In this document: piece after piece, positions 53,999 through 62,457 of the stretch
How the letters are laid out: each line of letters begins with the position of its first letter
Position numbering within the stretch: position 1 is the stretch's first letter
DNA from: Cytophagales bacterium CG12_big_fil_rev_8_21_14_0_65_40_12
GTDB taxonomy: Bacteria; Bacteroidota; Bacteroidia; Cytophagales; Cyclobacteriaceae
Reading direction: 5' to 3'
Length of the DNA: 64,000 bases
Assembly (NCBI GenBank): GCA_002786855.1
Contig: PCUU01000067.1
Location: 62,001-126,000, forward strand
Translations under genes and position numbers: made by a program
The notes under the pieces: generated by a model
Database searches by the model: none
What the model saw: only the letters and a program-made list of their open reading frames with translations
What the model was told of the DNA's origin: nothing

Positions 53999-54574
53999 TC
54001 ATTTGAATTTGACAGCATCCCAACAGGCTTCGGCAGCCTGATTAATTCTGTCCGTAGATAAGTTTTGATTATTGTCGATGTGTTGTTTGAGTAGTGACAC
54101 AATTGGCCCATATAGTAAGGCAATGATGGTGTACAAAGGCAAGTCTTTCATTGCTTTTGCACGTTTTGATTCAATAAAAAACATCATGATTGGAGATAGA
54201 ATCATAAAGGATTCTTCACGCGTAAGGTTACTTACATAAGGCGCATATCGATGTTGTTCTATGAATTGAAATTCTTTAGGATGCTCCATGAAATAGTAGA
54301 CCATGTTCTTCCATAGGTGCATAAATCGCTCTTCATAGGTGCCCTCTTCCCTATAATTATTCAGCATCGCTTTAATTATATCGCGCTTAATATCCTTGAA
54401 AAGCTCGTTGATCAATTCTTCTTTGTTAGCGAAGTACCTATATATGGTACCTGCGCCTATGCCCGCCCGCTGCGCGATCATCGAAATCGGTGTACCATGA
54501 AATCCCTGCTCTGAAATCAAGTTCAAAGTGCATTCCAAGATCAATGTCCTTTTATCTAGCTTACTGTCGATCAT
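53999..54574 (-). CDS. TetR-family transcriptional regulator
   Basis: Start ATG 54574 (MIDSKLDKRTLILECTLNLI) gives 191 residues; an upstream in-frame Met would place the operator inside the gene. The TetR helix-turn-helix spans about residues 28-50 (TPISMIAQRAGIGAGTIYRY), followed by an all-helical ligand-binding part (YFMEHPKEFQFIEQH). A 20-bp perfect palindrome lies eight bases upstream of the start, so it probably represses its own operon, which includes the KAS III-like gene. Its likely ligand is an acyl-CoA or similar lipid (inference). Confidence 0.93.
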   Translation of the reverse strand: MIDSKLDKRTLILECTLNLISEQGFHGTPISMIAQRAGIGAGTIYRYFANKEELINELFKDIKRDIIKAMLNNYREEGTYEERFMHLWKNMVYYFMEHPKEFQFIEQHRYAPYVSNLTREESFMILSPIMMFFIESKRAKAMKDLPLYTIIALLYGPIVSLLKQHIDNNQNLSTDRINQAAEACWDAVKFK

Positions 54575-54581
54575 TTTGAAA

Positions 54582-54601
54582 CGGAATGAACGTTCATTCC
54601 G
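54582..54601. promoter_or_regulatory. TetR operator: 20-bp perfect palindrome
   Basis: CGGAATGAACGTTCATTCCG, perfectly symmetric with AACGTT at the centre, between the tetR start codon and its expected promoter. The GAATGA...TCATTC halves resemble sites of FadR/FabR-type TetR repressors. Confidence 0.8.
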
Positions 54602-54695
54602 CGGTGCGAAGGAAATGAGAATCGAATAAAAAACCAATTCTTTTAACCTTTTTAACAGGTAAATATTGATTTGTTATAGGTAATCGAGAATAGTC

Positions 54696-54726
54696 TTTGG
54701 GGTACGCCACTTTTGACCTATTTTTG
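54696..54726 (+). promoter_or_regulatory. Promoter of accD (TTTG-N19-TATTTTTG)
   Basis: Exact -33 TTTG (54696-54699) and exact -7 TATTTTTG (54719-54726) with the ideal 19-base spacing, 40 bases before the accD start. It is about 95 bp from the TetR operator, so direct control of accD by that site is not evident. Confidence 0.8.
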
Positions 54727-54766
54727 ACCCCTATTTGAATAAAAGTTCAAGCTTAATTCTGAACAT

Positions 54767-55612
54767 ATGTCTTGGTTTGAGAGAAAGGTAAAAGGGATTA
54801 CCACCCCTACTGAACAAAAGAAAGACGCCCCTGATGGTTTGTGGTTCAAGACCCCGAACGGTAAAATTGTTCATACACGTGAGTTAAAGAATAATGCCTA
54901 TGTAAGCCCTGAAGATGGTTTTCATGTGCGCATTGGTTCTAAAGAATATTTCGAAATACTATTTGATAGCAATAAATTTACTGAGCTAGATGCCAACATG
55001 ACATCTGGTGACCCCTTAAAGTTTGTCGACAGCAAACCTTACCCAAAAAGAATCAAGGCTACGCAAGAAAGTACCAAGCTGATGGATGCGGTAAGAACGG
55101 CTCATGGCAAAATGAATGGCCTTAACTTGGTAGTTTCTTGCATGGATTTCGCCTTCATCGGTGGTTCAATGGGTTCGGTAGTGGGCGAAAAGATCGGGCG
55201 TGGTATCGATTATGCATTAAAGACAAAAACACCATTCTTGATGATCTCAAAATCAGGTGGTGCTCGAATGATGGAAGCTGGCTATTCGTTGATGCAAATG
55301 GCCAAGACATCAGCAAAACTAGCACGATTAGCCGAAGCTGGGATTCCATACATTTCACTATTAACTGATCCAACTACGGGAGGTGTAACAGCTTCTTATG
55401 CCATGCTCGGTGACTTCAATATTGCTGAACCAGGTGCGTTAATCGGGTTTGCTGGCCCTCGTGTAATCCGCGATACGGTAGGAAAAGACCTTCCGAAAGG
55501 ATTCCAAAGCTCTGAATTTGTATTAGAGCACGGCTTCCTAGATTTTATCGTTGACCGCAGAGATCTCAAAAAACAGTTGACTACTCTTTTGAGCATGATC
55601 GCCCCAAAATAA
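54767..55612 (+). CDS. accD: Acetyl-CoA carboxylase carboxyltransferase subunit beta, without zinc ribbon
   Basis: A 281-residue subunit that, with AccA, transfers the carboxyl group from biotin to acetyl-CoA, the first step of fatty-acid synthesis. The carboxyltransferase core ([59 protein letters not shown]) is intact. The N-terminal region that carries four zinc-binding Cys in E. coli reads [20 protein letters not shown] with no cysteine, so the zinc ribbon is lost, as I recall for other Bacteroidota. Strong consensus promoter upstream. Confidence 0.96.
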   Translation: MSWFERKVKGITTPTEQKKDAPDGLWFKTPNGKIVHTRELKNNAYVSPEDGFHVRIGSKEYFEILFDSNKFTELDANMTSGDPLKFVDSKPYPKRIKATQESTKLMDAVRTAHGKMNGLNLVVSCMDFAFIGGSMGSVVGEKIGRGIDYALKTKTPFLMISKSGGARMMEAGYSLMQMAKTSAKLARLAEAGIPYISLLTDPTTGGVTASYAMLGDFNIAEPGALIGFAGPRVIRDTVGKDLPKGFQSSEFVLEHGFLDFIVDRRDLKKQLTTLLSMIAPK

Positions 55613-55628
55613 GGAAAGACCATTTTTA

Positions 55629-56042
55629 ATGGAGCCACACTTCGACCTTTCAGATGATCAATTTGAAGCGCAATTTCGCTCCTTGACTTTTGTGCCTGCC
55701 CACTTCTCTCATGAAGCCCACTTGCGTTTGGCATGGATACACATTCGTAAATACGGAGTAGATAAAGCTGCCGAAAATATTGCAGAACAGATTTTGGCTT
55801 TTGCGAATAGTTTGGGAGAAAGCGCCATCTACAATAAAACGCTTACAGTGGCTGCTGTAAAAGCAGTAAATCATTTTTACTTAAGATCTAAAACAGGCAA
55901 TTTCAAAGAATTCATAGACGAATTCCCTCAGCTCAAACATGAATTTAAGCAGCTTATCGGTTCGCACTATAGCTTGGACATTTTCAATTCAGAGGAGGCA
56001 AAAGCCGAATACCTCCAACCTGATTTAATTCCCTTTGATTAG
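55629..56042 (+). CDS. Uncharacterised protein with HxxHLRLAW motif
   Basis: A 137-residue soluble helical protein. HEAHLRLAWIHIRKYG near residues 29-44 matches a motif I recall from a widespread uncharacterised bacterial family with the pattern H-x2-H-[LV]-R-x-[AT]-W, followed by an AVNHFY helix and a C-terminal LQPDLIPFD. The two histidines and the HFYLR region might form a metal or ligand site, but no function is known. It starts 16 bases after accD and is likely cotranscribed with it. Confidence 0.8.
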   Translation: MEPHFDLSDDQFEAQFRSLTFVPAHFSHEAHLRLAWIHIRKYGVDKAAENIAEQILAFANSLGESAIYNKTLTVAAVKAVNHFYLRSKTGNFKEFIDEFPQLKHEFKQLIGSHYSLDIFNSEEAKAEYLQPDLIPFD

Positions 56043-56134
56043 TATTTGAAGATCAAGAGTTCTCATACGGCTTATCTTGAGCACCAAAAAAACCTTTAAG
56101 AACAAATTCAGTAAAACATATTTCAATCTGTTTT

Positions 56135-57142
56135 ATGAAGAAGCTACCTTATCTACTCGCTTTGCTGTTTTTGTATAATTGTCAAAAAAAAGACTCAGAT
56201 GCACCAATTTCTCAGATTACAATTGAGGTTCAAAAGAAAATTGGACAGTTTAACGATTCCACTTTTGTCGATCAAACTTTAGACATCCACTATCATAGTG
56301 GCAGTTTATTTCTAACTGAAATCAAAAATGCGCGCATACTGCAGGTGGATGAGGAATACAATCTCAAAACAATTTTTGGAGGTAAAGGTGACGGCCCAGC
56401 AGAGTTAAGCTATCCAGAAGCTGCTCAAGTTTACAATAACCAATTACTCATATTGGACAATGGTCATCAAAAAATCAAGGCCTTTAATTTGGATGGATCA
56501 ATAAGCCATCAGTTTGGAAGAGATATCCCTGATAATTCAGGCTTCTTTATCCAGAACGACCAGTTATTTGGCAGCAGGTACACTAAACCTGAATTACCAA
56601 TATTTGCTTATAACCTGACCAATAATGACTCCACCCAATATTTTGGTTCTCAAAATAGGAAACTCACCGTTATCAACTATGACCGACCCAGAGTCTTTCA
56701 CCTATTTCCATTCAAAAATGACATTGTAGCGGTAAGTAAAAACGAGCCAGTGATAGAACGATTTGATTTGGAAGGTAATAAAACCGAAGAGCTTTATTAC
56801 CCAGAATATTTCGAGGCTTATATTCTGAATGCTAAAGAAAGAGAAAAGACCCTTGCAAATATGCGTCCGACCTTCTCCTTTGTTTCGGACGCTACTTTAT
56901 TAGGTAATGAACTTTACATTCTGACAGTAGGCTTTGACGAAAGCAAAGCCGTAACTACTTCAAATCACATCTTCAACTTTTCTATTGAAGATTCAAAAAT
57001 CACACTTTCCAGAATAATCGAACTCCAGAATGGCGGTGAAGATATATGGTATCTATCCTTCGAAGTTTTTGAGCATAAAATAGTGGCCTTTGAATCAAGG
57101 AGCTATGAACTCCATGAGTTCAACTTACCTAAAGTGAAATAA
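56135..57142 (+). CDS. 6-bladed beta-propeller lipoprotein
   Basis: A 335-residue exported protein with signal peptide and lipobox (LLFLYNCQKK, Cys16). Repeated strands such as NLKTIFGGKGDGPAELSYPE, QLLILDNGHQKIKAFNLDG and GNKTEELYYPEY match the 6-bladed beta-propeller (NHL-like) family common in Bacteroidota. Location is probably periplasmic or on the outer membrane; ligand unknown. It lies 92 bases after the HxxHLRLAW gene and may have its own promoter. Confidence 0.88.
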   Translation: MKKLPYLLALLFLYNCQKKDSDAPISQITIEVQKKIGQFNDSTFVDQTLDIHYHSGSLFLTEIKNARILQVDEEYNLKTIFGGKGDGPAELSYPEAAQVYNNQLLILDNGHQKIKAFNLDGSISHQFGRDIPDNSGFFIQNDQLFGSRYTKPELPIFAYNLTNNDSTQYFGSQNRKLTVINYDRPRVFHLFPFKNDIVAVSKNEPVIERFDLEGNKTEELYYPEYFEAYILNAKEREKTLANMRPTFSFVSDATLLGNELYILTVGFDESKAVTTSNHIFNFSIEDSKITLSRIIELQNGGEDIWYLSFEVFEHKIVAFESRSYELHEFNLPKVK

Positions 57143-57161
57143 TATATTTTTCATCATCCAT

Positions 57162-57192
57162 TTTGAAATCAATCAAACGACTTGTACGTTTG
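57162..57192 (+). promoter_or_regulatory. Promoter of the SAM-riboswitch metX-hom unit (TTTG-N19-TACGTTTG)
   Basis: Exact -33 TTTG (57162-57165) and exact -7 TACGTTTG (57185-57192), 19 bases apart, about 40 bases before the riboswitch. Both boxes are perfect matches. Confidence 0.8.
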
Positions 57193-57234
57193 CATCCACA
57201 AGTCGAAAGCTAAGCTGACTGTTCAGTTCAGATT

Positions 57235-57358
57235 CGATTTATAAAGAAGCGTTGAGAGACTGGCTCTATGAAACGCTAGCAACCATCCCGAAAGAACGGA
57301 AAGGTGCTAATTCCAGAACCCAAAGGATGTCGGTTGGCATTCGGGTGAATATAAATTG
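57235..57358 (+). ncRNA. SAM-I (S-box) riboswitch
   Basis: The core reads AGAGACTGGCTCTATGAAAC, GCTAGCAACC and AAAGGTGCTAATTCC, the conserved SAM-I blocks. Helices can be paired by eye: P1 ATTTATA (57237-57243) with TATAAAT (57350-57356); P2 GCGTT with AACGC; P3 CCG-aaagaa-CGG; P4 ACCC...GGGT enclosing ATGTC/GGCAT. It senses S-adenosylmethionine and should turn off the downstream metX-hom genes when methionine is plentiful. Confidence 0.93.
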
Positions 57359-57520
57359 AAAAGCTATGTTAATCTCTATTTCCCAATTGGGCAAGTGCTC
57401 AATACTCTTCAACCTGAAAACTCAGGGTTAATTTCCTATTCTCAATTTCTAATTGCGCTTTAAGCTTAGGCCTGAATCTATTCAGTCCAAAGTTTATGCG
57501 AATCATTTAAAATCATCGCT
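57359..57520 (+). other. Leader between riboswitch and metX
   Basis: 162 bases with two small hairpins: CCTGA-aaac-TCAGG (57413-57426) and CTGAA-tcta-TTCAG near 57474. No T run follows either, so control is probably at translation or by an unseen alternative fold. A 21-codon frame (57366-57431) has no methionine run. Confidence 0.4.
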
Positions 57521-58585
57521 ATGATTTCATCTATCTATCTTGATCGTACATCAGAAAAGACTCATCAAAATCTTCAGTACTTCTATTCAAAAGCCGATTT
57601 TCCGCTAGAAGCGGGCGGTAGTTTAGCCGAAGTTAGAATCGCATATCAAACTTTTGGCAAGCTCAACGCTCAGAAAGACAATGTAGTTTGGGTTTGCCAT
57701 GCACTTACTGCCAATGCCGATCCCACCCAATGGTGGCCTGGCCTAGTTGGCGATAATGATTTGATCAATCCTAAAGACCATTTCATTGTTTGCGCCAATA
57801 TTCTAGGCTCCTGTTATGGCACCACCGGCCCAAGGGATTTCAATCCCACCACGGGCCAGCGTTACCTTTCTAATTTTCCCAATATTACAATCCGCGATCA
57901 GGTCAACGCACATGAATTGCTTCGCCAACATTTAGGGATTGAAAGCATCGCGCTGGGCATCGGTGGTTCAACAGGCGGACAGCAAATCTTGGAATGGGCT
58001 TGCCAGCAAGACATTTTTGATAAAATCTTCATCATTGCGACCTCTGCTCAAAGCAGTCCTTGGGGAAAGGCTATTCGCGCTGCCCAGCGCATGGCCATTG
58101 AAGCTGATCCCTCCTTCTTTTCAACCTCGGTAAACGGAGGTAAAAAGGGAATGGAAGCTGCCCGAGCAATGGCCTTATTGAGTTATAGAACACCAGAAAC
58201 ATTTAATGCTGCTCAAAAGGACAATGATGAATCAACGGACAACTATAAAGCGGAGAGTTATCAGCGCTATCAAGGCATAAAGCTAAGTCAGCGCTTCGAT
58301 GCCAGAAGTTATTATTCACTTGGCAAGGCCATGGACAGCCACAATTTAGCAAGGGGGAGAAAAAGCCTTGAAGATGTATTGGCCCAAATCAAGGCCAAAA
58401 CACTCGTAATCGGCATTCAGAGTGATATTCTATTTCCAATCAACGAGCAGCAATTTATTGCCAACCACATTCCGAATGCTCAATTCGAAAGCATCGAATC
58501 CGATTATGGACATGATGGATTTTTAATGGAGACACAAAAAATTTCAAAAATTCTAAAACAATTCTTAAGTAATGAGAGCAATTAA
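57521..58585 (+). CDS. metX: Homoserine O-acetyltransferase
   Basis: A 354-residue alpha/beta-hydrolase-fold enzyme that acetylates homoserine with acetyl-CoA in methionine synthesis. Catalytic triad: Ser150 (GIGGSTGGQQ), Asp302 (GIQSDILFP) and His331 (YGHDGFLM); the WVCHALTANADPTQWWPG and LGSCYGTTGPRDFNP blocks are typical. The SAM-I riboswitch upstream supports the methionine role. It overlaps hom by 14 bases. Confidence 0.97.
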   Translation: MISSIYLDRTSEKTHQNLQYFYSKADFPLEAGGSLAEVRIAYQTFGKLNAQKDNVVWVCHALTANADPTQWWPGLVGDNDLINPKDHFIVCANILGSCYGTTGPRDFNPTTGQRYLSNFPNITIRDQVNAHELLRQHLGIESIALGIGGSTGGQQILEWACQQDIFDKIFIIATSAQSSPWGKAIRAAQRMAIEADPSFFSTSVNGGKKGMEAARAMALLSYRTPETFNAAQKDNDESTDNYKAESYQRYQGIKLSQRFDARSYYSLGKAMDSHNLARGRKSLEDVLAQIKAKTLVIGIQSDILFPINEQQFIANHIPNAQFESIESDYGHDGFLMETQKISKILKQFLSNESN

Positions 58586-59846
58586 AATTGGCCTTTTTGG
58601 CTATGGCTGCGTAGGGCAAGGTCTTTACCAAACCATCAATAATTCGAAAAACTTTGAAGGCGAAATCGTCAAAATCTGCGTGAAAGACCGCAATAAAAAA
58701 CGTTCGTTACCCACAAACCTGTTCACTTTCAATAAGGAAGAAATCCTTGAAGACCCATCAATTGATGTAATCGTTGAGCTGATTGATAATGCAGAAGCTG
58801 CTTTAGAAATAGTTACTACTGCGCTTAAGAATGGAAAATCCGTGGTTACCGCCAACAAAAAAATGGTAGCCGAAAACCTTGAATACCTTATTGATCTACA
58901 GCAAAAAACAGGAAAAGCCATTTTGTATGAAGGAGCAGTATGCGGCAGTATTCCCATCATAAGAACGCTAGAAGAGTATTTCGGGCATGAACCCATTAAT
59001 GAAATCAAAGGCATTTTCAACGGCTCGACCAACTACATCTTGACCAAAATTTTTCAGGAAAAAATGGATTATGACCAAGCGCTAGAACAAGCCAAGGAAA
59101 AAGGCTTTGCAGAAAGCGATCCAACGCTCGATGTGAAAGGTTTTGACCCAAAATACAAACTGAGCATACTGCTTACCCATGCTTTCGGCATTAATGTATC
59201 ACCAGATAAAATCACGAATTTAGGGATTGACCACCTTCAATCTAGCGACTTAGAATTTGCTCATAAACACGGTTACGGCATTAAGCTCATTGCTCAGGCC
59301 ATCCGTAAAAACGATGAAGTTTTTGCCTGTGTGCTCCCTCAATTCATAAAAGCCGATCATAATCTGCGCAATGTCAATAATGAATTCAACGCAGTGACTT
59401 TGAATGGAGAGTTCTGCGATGACCAACTTTTTATTGGCAAGGGTGCAGGCAGTTTACCCACAGGAGCGGCAGTGTTATCAGACATTTCCGCTTTGAGCTA
59501 TGACTACAAATATGAATACAAAAAACACTACAACCAGGGCAAAGTGCATTTCAATAATGACAGTGAAGTGACGGTTTACGCTAGTTTTCAAAAACCTGAA
59601 GACATTGATTTGAATGAATTCGAGCAGGTAAGCGATAAATATTTTTGTTTTGATCGCAGTTATGTCATCGGAAAGATCAAACTTTCAAAACTACTTCGCT
59701 CAAAATGGGTTTATAATTCCAAAATCAGTGTGATCCAGTTCGACCAATCTGATGAATTTTCGAATGAATTAGACCTAAAAACGTTGGAAACAGAGATTTT
59801 GGAGCTACGAAAAGGACAAAAGCTAAGGGAGAAAATCAGTGTTTAA
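58572..59846 (+). CDS. hom: Homoserine dehydrogenase
   Basis: A 424-residue enzyme reducing aspartate semialdehyde to homoserine. NAD(P) motif IGLFGYGCVGQGLYQ, SVVTANKKMVAENLEYL, YEGAVCGSIPIIRTLEEYF, GIFNGSTNYILTKI and FAESDPTLDVKGFDPKYKLSILLTHA-like core (catalytic Lys/Asp) are present; a C-terminal ~90-residue extension lacks a clear ACT domain. There is no fused aspartokinase. It overlaps metX and shares its riboswitch; a strong terminator follows. Confidence 0.96.
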   Translation: MRAIKIGLFGYGCVGQGLYQTINNSKNFEGEIVKICVKDRNKKRSLPTNLFTFNKEEILEDPSIDVIVELIDNAEAALEIVTTALKNGKSVVTANKKMVAENLEYLIDLQQKTGKAILYEGAVCGSIPIIRTLEEYFGHEPINEIKGIFNGSTNYILTKIFQEKMDYDQALEQAKEKGFAESDPTLDVKGFDPKYKLSILLTHAFGINVSPDKITNLGIDHLQSSDLEFAHKHGYGIKLIAQAIRKNDEVFACVLPQFIKADHNLRNVNNEFNAVTLNGEFCDDQLFIGKGAGSLPTGAAVLSDISALSYDYKYEYKKHYNQGKVHFNNDSEVTVYASFQKPEDIDLNEFEQVSDKYFCFDRSYVIGKIKLSKLLRSKWVYNSKISVIQFDQSDEFSNELDLKTLETEILELRKGQKLREKISV

Positions 59847-59848
59847 AG

Positions 59849-59875
59849 AATGGCTTTTTTTGCCATTGTTTTTTT
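59849..59875 (+). terminator. Terminator of metX-hom
   Basis: AATGGC - T7 - GCCATT then GTTTTTTT, three bases after the hom stop codon. A 6-bp perfect stem with strong U-tract. Confidence 0.85.
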
Positions 59876-59908
59876 ATCGATTCCTTCTCCATTTTAATGT
59901 TTAGTCAA

Positions 59909-59916
59909 TATATTTG
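59909..59916 (+). promoter_or_regulatory. Putative -7 promoter element of nqrF
   Basis: TATATTTG, exact TAnnTTTG match, 62 bases before the start codon. The -33 box is weak. Together with the terminator before it, this makes nqrF a separate transcription unit. Confidence 0.5.
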
Positions 59917-59977
59917 TAGCCCTTACGTAAGGCTGAATTGCAGTCTTTCAAATTGTTGATTTAAAAGAGATTATTTA

Positions 59978-61282
59978 ATGTCTTCAGTAATTATCACTTC
60001 AGTAGTCGCGTTTTCGGCTGTAATTTTATTGCTAGTGTTGATTTTGCTTTATGCTCAATCGAAATTGGTACAGTCAGGAGATGTAAAGATCATCGTTAAC
60101 GGTGACGAAAAAAATCCAATCATTACTTCTGCAGGTTCGACTTTGTTGTCAACCCTTTCAGGTCAAAAGGTATTTTTACCTTCGGCTTGCGGTGGTGGTG
60201 GTACTTGTGCCATGTGTAAGTGTACCGTAGTAGAAGGCGGAGGCGATGTGCTTCCAACTGAAGTTGGCCACTTGAGCAGATCTGAGCAAAAAGAAGGTGT
60301 ACGCCTTTCTTGCCAAGTAAAGGTAAAAAGCGACATGCGCATCGAAATTCCAGAAGAAATCTTCGGTATCAAGAAATGGGAATGCGAAGTGGTTTCTAAC
60401 TACAATGTGGCCTCATTCATTAAAGAATTCGTGGTAAGATTGCCTGAGGGCGAGCATTTAGAGTTTGAAGCAGGTGGTTATATCCAGGTAGATGTTCCAC
60501 CTGTGGTTTGTGATTTCAAAACCATCAATATCGAACCTCATCCAAATGATCCTGCTGGTCCAGATAAATTCAAAGGTGACTGGGATAAATTCCAGCTTTG
60601 GGATTTGAAAATGGTAAATGAAGAAGAAATCTTCAGGGCCTATTCAATGGCCAATCACCCTGCTGAAGGAAATATTATCATGTTGAACATCCGTATTGCC
60701 ACCCCACCATGGGATAGAGCAAACAACAAATGGATGGATGTAAATCCAGGTATTTGTTCTTCTTACGTGTTCACCAGAAAACCAGGTGATAAAGTGACCA
60801 TTTCAGGTCCTTACGGTGAATTCTTCATTAAGCCCACTAATGCAGAGATGCTTTACATTGGCGGTGGAGCAGGTATGGCACCAATGAGATCTCATCTTTT
60901 CCATCTTTTCCACACCTTGAAAACTGGTAGAAAAGTTTCTTACTGGTATGGTGGACGTTCGAAAAGAGAGCTTTTCTACCTAGAAGATTTCCAAAAAATT
61001 GAAAAGGAATTCCCGAACTTCAGTTTCTATCTTGTGCTTTCTGAGCCAATGCCGGAAGACAATTGGGTAACCAAAAAAGATGTTAACGATAAAGAAGGAG
61101 ATGGTTTCTTAGGCTTCGTTCACCAAGCGGTGATTGATCAATACCTAAGCAAACATGATTCTCCTGAAGATATAGAGTTTTATTTCTGCGGTCCTCCAAT
61201 GATGAACGCAGCTGTAATCAAAATGTGCGATGACTGGGGTGTCCCTCCTGAAAACGTAGCATTCGATGATTTCGGTGGATAA
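59978..61282 (+). CDS. nqrF: Na+-translocating NADH:quinone reductase subunit F
   Basis: A 434-residue membrane-anchored flavoprotein with N-terminal helix ([15 protein letters not shown]), a 2Fe-2S domain with Cys71, Cys77, Cys80 and Cys112 ([15 protein letters not shown] ... SCQV), FAD motif [12 protein letters not shown], and NADH motif [14 protein letters not shown], ending FDDFGG. It takes electrons from NADH into the Na+-NQR complex. nqrA-E are not in the window: hom lies upstream and an isomerase-like gene downstream. Either the operon is split or this is an extra NqrF-type protein. Confidence 0.95.
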   Translation: MSSVIITSVVAFSAVILLLVLILLYAQSKLVQSGDVKIIVNGDEKNPIITSAGSTLLSTLSGQKVFLPSACGGGGTCAMCKCTVVEGGGDVLPTEVGHLSRSEQKEGVRLSCQVKVKSDMRIEIPEEIFGIKKWECEVVSNYNVASFIKEFVVRLPEGEHLEFEAGGYIQVDVPPVVCDFKTINIEPHPNDPAGPDKFKGDWDKFQLWDLKMVNEEEIFRAYSMANHPAEGNIIMLNIRIATPPWDRANNKWMDVNPGICSSYVFTRKPGDKVTISGPYGEFFIKPTNAEMLYIGGGAGMAPMRSHLFHLFHTLKTGRKVSYWYGGRSKRELFYLEDFQKIEKEFPNFSFYLVLSEPMPEDNWVTKKDVNDKEGDGFLGFVHQAVIDQYLSKHDSPEDIEFYFCGPPMMNAAVIKMCDDWGVPPENVAFDDFGG

Positions 61283-61304
61283 TTCATTCGAAAACTAAAG
61301 TTTT

Positions 61305-61332
61305 AAAGCCTCGATGATTCGGGGCTTTTTTT
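61305..61332 (+). terminator. Terminator of nqrF
   Basis: AAAGCCTCG (61305-61313) with CGGGGCTTT (61320-61328), 9 pairs including one G-U, then a T run, 23 bases after the stop codon. Confidence 0.9.
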
Positions 61333-61438
61333 ATGCGCATTGCTCGCTAAAAGCCAGCTTACCGTACAACAATTCGCAGCTTTAATAATCGCCTTATTCT
61401 TCCTAAATTCATCAGACTTTTTTCCACAAAATACTTAG

Positions 61439-62302
61439 ATGATGACTTATAAAAGAAGAGACTTTTTGAAAGTGGGTGGCAGTTTTGCAGCTGGCATGGC
61501 CATATTACCCATGGGTTGCAATTTTGCTGCTAAAACAGAGGTGGCCACCAACACATTTGGACTCCAACTCTACTCACTACGCGATGTAATTCCTGCCGAT
61601 CCCAAGGGAATTCTAAAACAAGTGGCTTCTTTTGGCTATAAGCAAATTGAAAGTTATGAAGGAGGCACAGGTATGTTCTGGGGAATGAAAAACACGGAGT
61701 TCAAAAAATACATTGGTGATTTAGGACTCGATATGGTTGCTAGCCATTGCGACATAGACAAAGACTTTGAAAAGAAAGCAGCCGAAGCTGCCGAAATTGG
61801 CATGAAGTACTTGATTTGTCCTTGGAGAAGCCAAGAAACTCTGGACGACTACAAAAGAGTAGCCGAAGATTTTAACGCCAAAGGCGAAATTTGCAAAAGT
61901 AATGGAATCCGATTTGCCTATCATAACCATGCCTATAGCTTTGAATTAATGGACGGCATAATGCCTCAAGACATTATGATGGGCCAAACCGACCCTGATT
62001 TAGTTGACTTTGAAATGGATATTTACTGGGTGGTGACAGGGGGACAAGACCCAAAAACTTGGTTCGAAAAATACCCTGATCGATTCAAGTTATGCCATAT
62101 GAAAGATCGTATGAAAAATGCTACCGAAGCAGAAGCTACTTGTACATTAGGCACAGGGTCCATTGATTTTCAGCCGATTGTAGACGCAGCAAAGGCCAAT
62201 GGAATGCAATATTATATTGTGGAACAAGAACGATACGATGGTACCACGCCCATAGAAAGCGCTAAAGATGATGCGGCTTATATGGCGAAGCTTACACTTT
62301 AG
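61439..62302 (+). CDS. Xylose isomerase-like TIM-barrel protein, Tat-exported lipoprotein
   Basis: A 287-residue protein with a twin-arginine motif (KRRDFLK, Arg6-Arg7) and a lipobox-like PMGC (Cys27), so it is probably folded in the cytoplasm, exported by Tat and lipidated. The rest is a sugar phosphate isomerase/epimerase barrel: GLQLYSLRDVIPADPKGILK, RFAYHNHAYSFE, VDFEMDIYWVVTGGQDP, CHMKDR, with the metal-binding Glu/His/Asp set visible. It likely acts on a carbohydrate derivative in the periplasm; substrate unknown. Single-gene unit. Confidence 0.92.
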   Translation: MMTYKRRDFLKVGGSFAAGMAILPMGCNFAAKTEVATNTFGLQLYSLRDVIPADPKGILKQVASFGYKQIESYEGGTGMFWGMKNTEFKKYIGDLGLDMVASHCDIDKDFEKKAAEAAEIGMKYLICPWRSQETLDDYKRVAEDFNAKGEICKSNGIRFAYHNHAYSFELMDGIMPQDIMMGQTDPDLVDFEMDIYWVVTGGQDPKTWFEKYPDRFKLCHMKDRMKNATEAEATCTLGTGSIDFQPIVDAAKANGMQYYIVEQERYDGTTPIESAKDDAAYMAKLTL

Positions 62303-62315
62303 GCATTAATCCAAC

Positions 62316-62374
62316 TGATTACGAAGTTCATTGCACGATTTTGGACGACAAAATTGGAATGAACTTCGTAATCA
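62316..62374. repeat. 17-bp perfect inverted repeat forming a long hairpin
   Basis: Arms at 62316-62332 and 62358-62374 (TGATTACGAAGTTCATT and its exact complement) are separated by 25 bases that hold a second small stem (ATTTTG/CAAAAT). It lies 14 bases after the isomerase-like gene. There is no U-tract, so it is not a standard terminator. Confidence 0.8.
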
Positions 62375-62457
62375 AGCATTAACTTAAGCGTTCTCATTCT
62401 ATAATTCATTCATCGAATCAAGCTTATTAGCTACCTTTATTTTAGAATACACTTCAA

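Noticed and set aside
57366-57431. A 21-codon leader peptide between the SAM riboswitch and metX
   Set aside because: It contains no methionine run after the start, has no clear ribosome site, and the riboswitch already explains regulation.
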